This document shows, in pieces, positions 3,857 to 7,260 of a stretch of DNA of 7,260 nt. The translations under genes and the position numbers were made by a program. The notes below the pieces were generated by a model that saw only the letters and a program-made list of their open reading frames with translations, ran no database searches and was not told the origin of the DNA. This DNA comes from an uncultured Acetatifactor sp. (GTDB lineage: Bacteria; Bacillota; Clostridia; Lachnospirales; Lachnospiraceae). The stretch is from NCBI GenBank assembly GCA_948896875.1, contig CAQUWW010000150.1:1-7260 (forward strand). The letters are read 5' to 3'. Numbering within the stretch: the first letter of the stretch is position 1; each line of letters begins with the position of its first letter.

Positions 3857-5422
3857 TCATCGTTTGAATAAGGTATTCAGAAGTCCCCGTTTCAGCACCT
3901 GGGCTCCTGTGTTGATCAAAGTCCGCTCAATCTGCGTTTTGCGGCGCTCCGCCGCTCTCTCCTTTTTCTTCTGCTCCGCTTCCCATTCCTTCTGCCTGCG
4001 TTTCAGAGCTGCCTCTTCCTCTTTTTCTTTTCTCTTCCGAGCTGCCTCTTCCTCTTTGGCCTTCTGCTTCTCGAACTCGGCTTTCTCCTTCTCCAGCTGT
4101 GCGCGCTCCGCCTCCAGACGTTCCCGCTCTTTCGCAGCTTCGGCCTGGTCCTGCAGAACCTCATAAGCGGATTCATTGTCCACATATTTGTCATATTTCC
4201 CCATGCCGTCAGATGCCATGGAAGCTGTCCGCACGGATTCTTCCACAGGTCCCATCAGGCTTTGGGGACAGATAATATCGGTCCGTTCCACCATTCCCGG
4301 CACACCATTCTCGTCCAGGAAGGATACCAGGGCCTGTCCAACCCCCAGCTCCATAATCACATCCGCAGCCTGAAACGCCGGATTCTCCCGGAAAGACTGA
4401 GCCGCCGCCCGGACCGCCTTTTGTTCCGCAGGGGTGTAGGCCCGCAGCGCATGCTGTACCCGATTGCTCAGCTGCGCCAGCACACTGTCCGGAATGTCGC
4501 CGGGACTTTGGGTGACAAAATACACACCGACTCCTTTGGAGCGGATCAACTTCACCATCTGCTCCACCTTCTGCACCAGCGCTTTCGGCGCATCCGAAAA
4601 CAGCATATGTGCCTCGTCAAAGAAGAACACCAGCTTCGGTTTTTCCAGGTCTCCCGCTTCGGGAAGACGTTCAAACAGTTCCGCCATCAACCACAGCATA
4701 AAGCTGGCATACAGCGCAGGGCTTTGCACCAGCCTTACACTGTGCAGGATATTCACAATCCCCTTTCCCTCTGCATCCGTACGCATCCAGTCAGCAATGT
4801 CCAACGCAGGCTCTCCAAAAAACAGATCCCCTCCCTGGTTCTCCAACGGCAGCAGCGCCCGAAGAATTCCGCCCACAGACTGAGACGAAATAGTTCCATA
4901 GGATGCCGCAAACTCCGCCCTGTGCTCCGAAACAAATCCCAGTACGGCTCTCAGATCCTTCAGATCAAGTATCATCAATCCCTTATCATCTGAAATTCTG
5001 AATACAATATTCAACACACCTTCCTGGGCGGGCGTCAATCCCAATATCCGGGAGAGCAGCTCCGGCCCCATGTCTGAAACCGTAACCCGCAGCGGATGAC
5101 CTTTTTCCTGGTAGATATCCCAGAAACATACCGGATACGCCTGATAGCGGAATTCCTCCCGGATACCAAACTTGTCGATTCGCTTCTCCATGGAATCTGA
5201 AGCTGCGCCAGGCATGGCAAGTCCCGACACATCCCCCTTCACATCGCAGAGAAACACCGGTACCCCGGCATCCGAAAAGGCTTCTGCCATTGCTTTCATG
5301 GTGATTGTCTTCCCGGTTCCGCTGGCCCCGGCAATCAGTCCGTGGCGATTGCTCATTTTTAACTGCATGCCAATCCGCCTGCCCTCGGCAAGCCCCATAT
5401 ACAGACTCCCATCTCTATCCAT
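3857..5422 (-). CDS. yjgR: YjgR/DUF853-family HerA-like ATPase
   Basis: 521-aa P-loop ATPase, close in length and sequence style to E. coli YjgR (about 500 aa). Residues 25-39, NRHGLIAGASGTGKT, hold the Walker A motif. VPVFLCDVKGD at 54-64 is the conserved strand after it. FFGEPALDIADWMRTD at 201-216 is typical of the family. KLVFFFDEAH at 263-272 is Walker B with D269 and E270. SKGVGVYFVTQSPGDIPDSV then NRVQHALRAYTP carry the sensor and likely arginine-finger region. Residues about 420-495 are a highly charged Glu/Lys/Arg/Ala coiled coil. The tail from about 496 is a short amphipathic end (INTGAQVLKRGLL), comparable to the conserved tail of YjgR. HerA/FtsK-related ATPases form hexameric rings and pump DNA, but the cellular job of YjgR is not established to my knowledge. 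The ATG at 5422 has GAAGAGG at 5431-5437 (8-base spacing), inside the end of the upstream gene. Last gene of the operon. Confidence 0.95.
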   Translation of the reverse strand: MDRDGSLYMGLAEGRRIGMQLKMSNRHGLIAGASGTGKTITMKAMAEAFSDAGVPVFLCDVKGDVSGLAMPGAASDSMEKRIDKFGIREEFRYQAYPVCFWDIYQEKGHPLRVTVSDMGPELLSRILGLTPAQEGVLNIVFRISDDKGLMILDLKDLRAVLGFVSEHRAEFAASYGTISSQSVGGILRALLPLENQGGDLFFGEPALDIADWMRTDAEGKGIVNILHSVRLVQSPALYASFMLWLMAELFERLPEAGDLEKPKLVFFFDEAHMLFSDAPKALVQKVEQMVKLIRSKGVGVYFVTQSPGDIPDSVLAQLSNRVQHALRAYTPAEQKAVRAAAQSFRENPAFQAADVIMELGVGQALVSFLDENGVPGMVERTDIICPQSLMGPVEESVRTASMASDGMGKYDKYVDNESAYEVLQDQAEAAKERERLEAERAQLEKEKAEFEKQKAKEEEAARKRKEKEEEAALKRRQKEWEAEQKKKERAAERRKTQIERTLINTGAQVLKRGLLNTLFKR

Positions 5423-5425
5423 ATG

Positions 5426-6262
5426 CTATACCTCTTCATACTTCCGCGTGATAAAATGCTTCACTCGCTGGTTATTCTCCGGCTGTGTATCTTCCAATGT
5501 GGCGTGAATAAAAGGCTTTCTTTCCTTCATAAATTTCAAAATGGGGCCATAATCCATCTGGCCCAGTCCACAGCCCATGGAGAGCATCTTCCCGTCCCGC
5601 ACTGAGAAATCCTTCAGATGCATCACGGCCACATCGGCTCCCAGCAGTTCAATGGCCTCTGCTATCACAGATTTCTGTTCCGTATAATTTTCGATATCCA
5701 GCAGATTCACCGGGTCAAAAATAATCTGCAGATTGGGAGAATTGATTTCATCCAGTACCTTTCTGGCACGCTTCGGATTGCTTACTATATGCCGATAAAC
5801 CGGCTCAATCGCCACAACGACTCCCATCTTCTCCGCATATTCCACAATGGGTCTCAGATTCTCCGTGAAAAGCTGCAGTGCCTTCTCCGTATGACACTCC
5901 GGGGTATAGCTGTAAGTCTCATTGGGCGCACCGGTCTCCGTCCCCACCACACCACAGCCCAGCCAGGAGGCAAAACGAATATGCGCCATATAGCGATGCA
6001 CCGTTTCCGCAAGTTGCTCCTTATTCGGGTTGGCCAGATTCAGATAACAGCCCAGCACGGCGATATCCACCTGATTTCTGGCAAAGACGTTTCTGATGTA
6101 CATGGCAAGCCCCGGCGTCAGCGCCTCATCGGTGGTGGGGAATTCATCGATGACTTTCGACAAAGCCAGGTGTCCACAGCAAAACCCCAGCTGATGCACC
6201 TGTGCGATCCGCTCCTCGAAAGGAAGCTTTGTGGTATCGTGTAGCCTGATTCCTAATTGCAT
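5426..6262 (-). CDS. Sugar phosphate isomerase/epimerase-like TIM barrel protein
   Basis: 278 aa, of the xylose-isomerase-like / AP-endonuclease-2 superfamily (cytoplasmic TIM barrel, divalent metal). Likely metal ligands, by the usual order of the family: E153 in VAIEPV, D183 in IIFDPVN, H215 in VMHLKD, and E257 in ATLEDT. K217 and H158 are near the expected active site. The N-terminal MQLGIRLHD strand and the G-F-C-C-G-H-L strand are standard barrel starts. The substrate cannot be read from sequence; isomerases, epimerases and dehydratases of sugars and cyclitols share this fold. The start chosen is ATG at 6262, with GGAGG at 6272-6276 (9-base spacing). A longer frame from 6346 would overlap the upstream gene and add a basic, unfolded-looking extension. 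Its TAG (5426-5428) is followed by three bases and then the ATG of the YjgR-type gene, indicating translational coupling. Confidence 0.92.
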   Translation of the reverse strand: MQLGIRLHDTTKLPFEERIAQVHQLGFCCGHLALSKVIDEFPTTDEALTPGLAMYIRNVFARNQVDIAVLGCYLNLANPNKEQLAETVHRYMAHIRFASWLGCGVVGTETGAPNETYSYTPECHTEKALQLFTENLRPIVEYAEKMGVVVAIEPVYRHIVSNPKRARKVLDEINSPNLQIIFDPVNLLDIENYTEQKSVIAEAIELLGADVAVMHLKDFSVRDGKMLSMGCGLGQMDYGPILKFMKERKPFIHATLEDTQPENNQRVKHFITRKYEEV

Positions 6263-6308
6263 GGTTTGATTCCTCCGTTTCCTGCTTCTTCCATTTCCTT
6301 TGTCCCTA

Positions 6309-7260
6309 TCATAGCACAAAAGTCCCGGTCTTAGCAAGATTGGCATCTTCCAATTCCAATGATCGAATCACCGTATCCGTTTCCTCCAGATACATTTCTC
6401 CCGAAAATCTGTCCCATCCAAAATAGTGGTTATCCTGTCCCAGCGGCAGAATTCTTCCCTCATAATATGCTTTCTGAACCGCTTCCCCATAAAGATCCTC
6501 ATTGCCGCTGTGGCTGTAACGCCCACAATAGATTTCTCCCGTCTCATCGTAAACCGTCACTATCGTATTCAGGCTCTCCCAAGCCTCAAAAGCGGCCAGC
6601 ACAAGGCGCTTTCCGTCAAAAATGCATCCATACGCCCCCGGAAAAGGCTTTTCCGTAATATATTCCTCTTCCTGTCCCAGAATGTCCGGGAAGATACCGC
6701 CGCACCAAAGTCGGTATTGTTCCTCCTGTTTCGTGACAAAAGCAAAGCCATTGTCACTCCAGGTAATCATCAGACCGCCGTCCTCCTCTGTTATCTGCCG
6801 TATCTCCGGGAACAGGCTTTTCCCGTTTCCGGCATGAAAGACACTGGCGCCGCTCTCTCCCTTCGGCAGTTCTCCGGGCCGGATTTCCAATTTCTGTATT
6901 GGTTTAGGGGATTCTCCTTCCAGGGTGTAGACATGAAGCCAATACCCATCTTCTCCCCTGGAGACCAGATACAGACAGCCATTCTCCTCCCCCAGCAGCA
7001 TTTCCTCCGGCAGTTCCCCCGCAGGCAGATCACACACTTTCCGTACCTGGGTGACATCCACCCCTATCCAGCCCTCCTCCTGCCGAAAAGGCAGATAGAA
7101 AATTCCGCTGTTCTGTCCCCTGTCTGCTATCTCTCCTGTGGCAATCTCTTCACAGTTATATGCATAGTAACAGCCTGTCTCTCCGAAAGCCGATGCCCCG
7201 GTCAGCGTAATTTCTCCTCCGATCAGTTGGCTGTTAACGCCGATCAGGTTCCCCTCCCGG
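6309..7260 (-). CDS. Hypothetical protein, 5' end outside the window (C-terminal 316 aa seen)
   Basis: The frame is open from the window edge to the TGA at 6309-6311. The GTG at 7059-7061 is not the start, because another 66 codons without a stop continue to the edge with protein-like content (for example GIFYLPFRQEEGWIGVD). The sequence is rich in beta-strand patterns: short hydrophobic runs separated by Gly/Asp/Glu turns, such as YLVSRGEDGYWLHVYTLEG and TIVTVYDETGEIYCGRYSHSG. This suggests a beta-propeller or similar all-beta fold; the fold is inference and I recognise no family. Acidic overall. The upstream part could carry a signal peptide or anchor that would show its location. It precedes the TIM-barrel gene by 46 bases on the same strand, with no terminator in the gap, so the three genes are likely co-transcribed. 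Confidence 0.82.
   Translation of the reverse strand, partial: REGNLIGVNSQLIGGEITLTGASAFGETGCYYAYNCEEIATGEIADRGQNSGIFYLPFRQEEGWIGVDVTQVRKVCDLPAGELPEEMLLGEENGCLYLVSRGEDGYWLHVYTLEGESPKPIQKLEIRPGELPKGESGASVFHAGNGKSLFPEIRQITEEDGGLMITWSDNGFAFVTKQEEQYRLWCGGIFPDILGQEEEYITEKPFPGAYGCIFDGKRLVLAAFEAWESLNTIVTVYDETGEIYCGRYSHSGNEDLYGEAVQKAYYEGRILPLGQDNHYFGWDRFSGEMYLEETDTVIRSLELEDANLAKTGTFVL

Noticed and set aside
4262..4993. 243-codon plus-strand ORF opposite the ATPase gene
   Set aside because: Rich in Arg/His/Gln, as expected from the complement of a Glu/Lys/Leu-rich gene; the opposite strand is an unmistakable YjgR-family protein.
5618..6244. 208-codon plus-strand ORF opposite the TIM-barrel gene
   Set aside because: Shadow; no ribosome site, and the opposite strand has the metal-site motifs.
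6263..6346. 28-residue N-terminal extension of the TIM-barrel protein
   Set aside because: It would overlap the upstream gene, is highly basic, and bypasses the ATG at 6262, which has a good GGAGG and begins a standard barrel strand.

Overview
The window looks like chromosomal DNA of a gut-type clostridium, most likely a Lachnospiraceae member (Blautia-like). The reasons are moderate GC with AT-rich control regions, strong GGAGG ribosome binding sites, an AgrA/VirR-type LytTR regulator, and several small proteins of types I associate with that family. The family placement is inference from protein style, not from a marker gene. There is no rRNA, tRNA, transposase, integrase or CRISPR array.

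Layout. (1) 1-104: the C-terminal end of a small plus-strand gene. (2) 134-334: a free-standing plus-strand small RNA gene with a sigma-A-type promoter, four helices, a six-base loop-loop match and a terminator. I think it may be a raiA-type RNA, but I cannot confirm the family from memory. (3) 395-1913: two minus-strand genes of unknown function whose proteins both begin MRI. The upstream one (1260-1913) carries a stretch resembling the C-terminal part of the flagellar cap protein FliD, yet no flagellar gene is in view. (4) 1914-2243: about 330 bases without a gene, filled with inverted repeats, including a 91-base imperfect hairpin. (5) 2244-2954: an orphan LytTR response regulator (minus) with a structured leader. 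(6) 2955-3424: the divergent control region, with a minus-strand terminator-like hairpin, a tandem repeat TTAGCACC at two-turn spacing, a very good plus-strand promoter and a leader stem. (7) 3425-3844: a 139-residue helical protein with an internal duplication. (8) 3857-7260: a minus-strand run of three genes, probably one operon. In transcription order they are a truncated unknown protein, a sugar-phosphate isomerase/epimerase-like TIM barrel, and a YjgR/DUF853 HerA-like ATPase. The last two are separated by only 3 nt.

How the parts may work together. The regulator and the 139-residue gene are divergent and share a control region with tandem repeats, so regulation of one by the other's product is a reasonable but unproven guess. 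The TIM-barrel enzyme and the YjgR-type ATPase are arranged for coupled translation. The two MRI proteins and their structured leaders form a separate unit that converges on the small RNA gene. The most interesting material for follow-up is the small RNA, the FliD-like protein pair and the dense RNA/DNA folding between 1914 and 3424.
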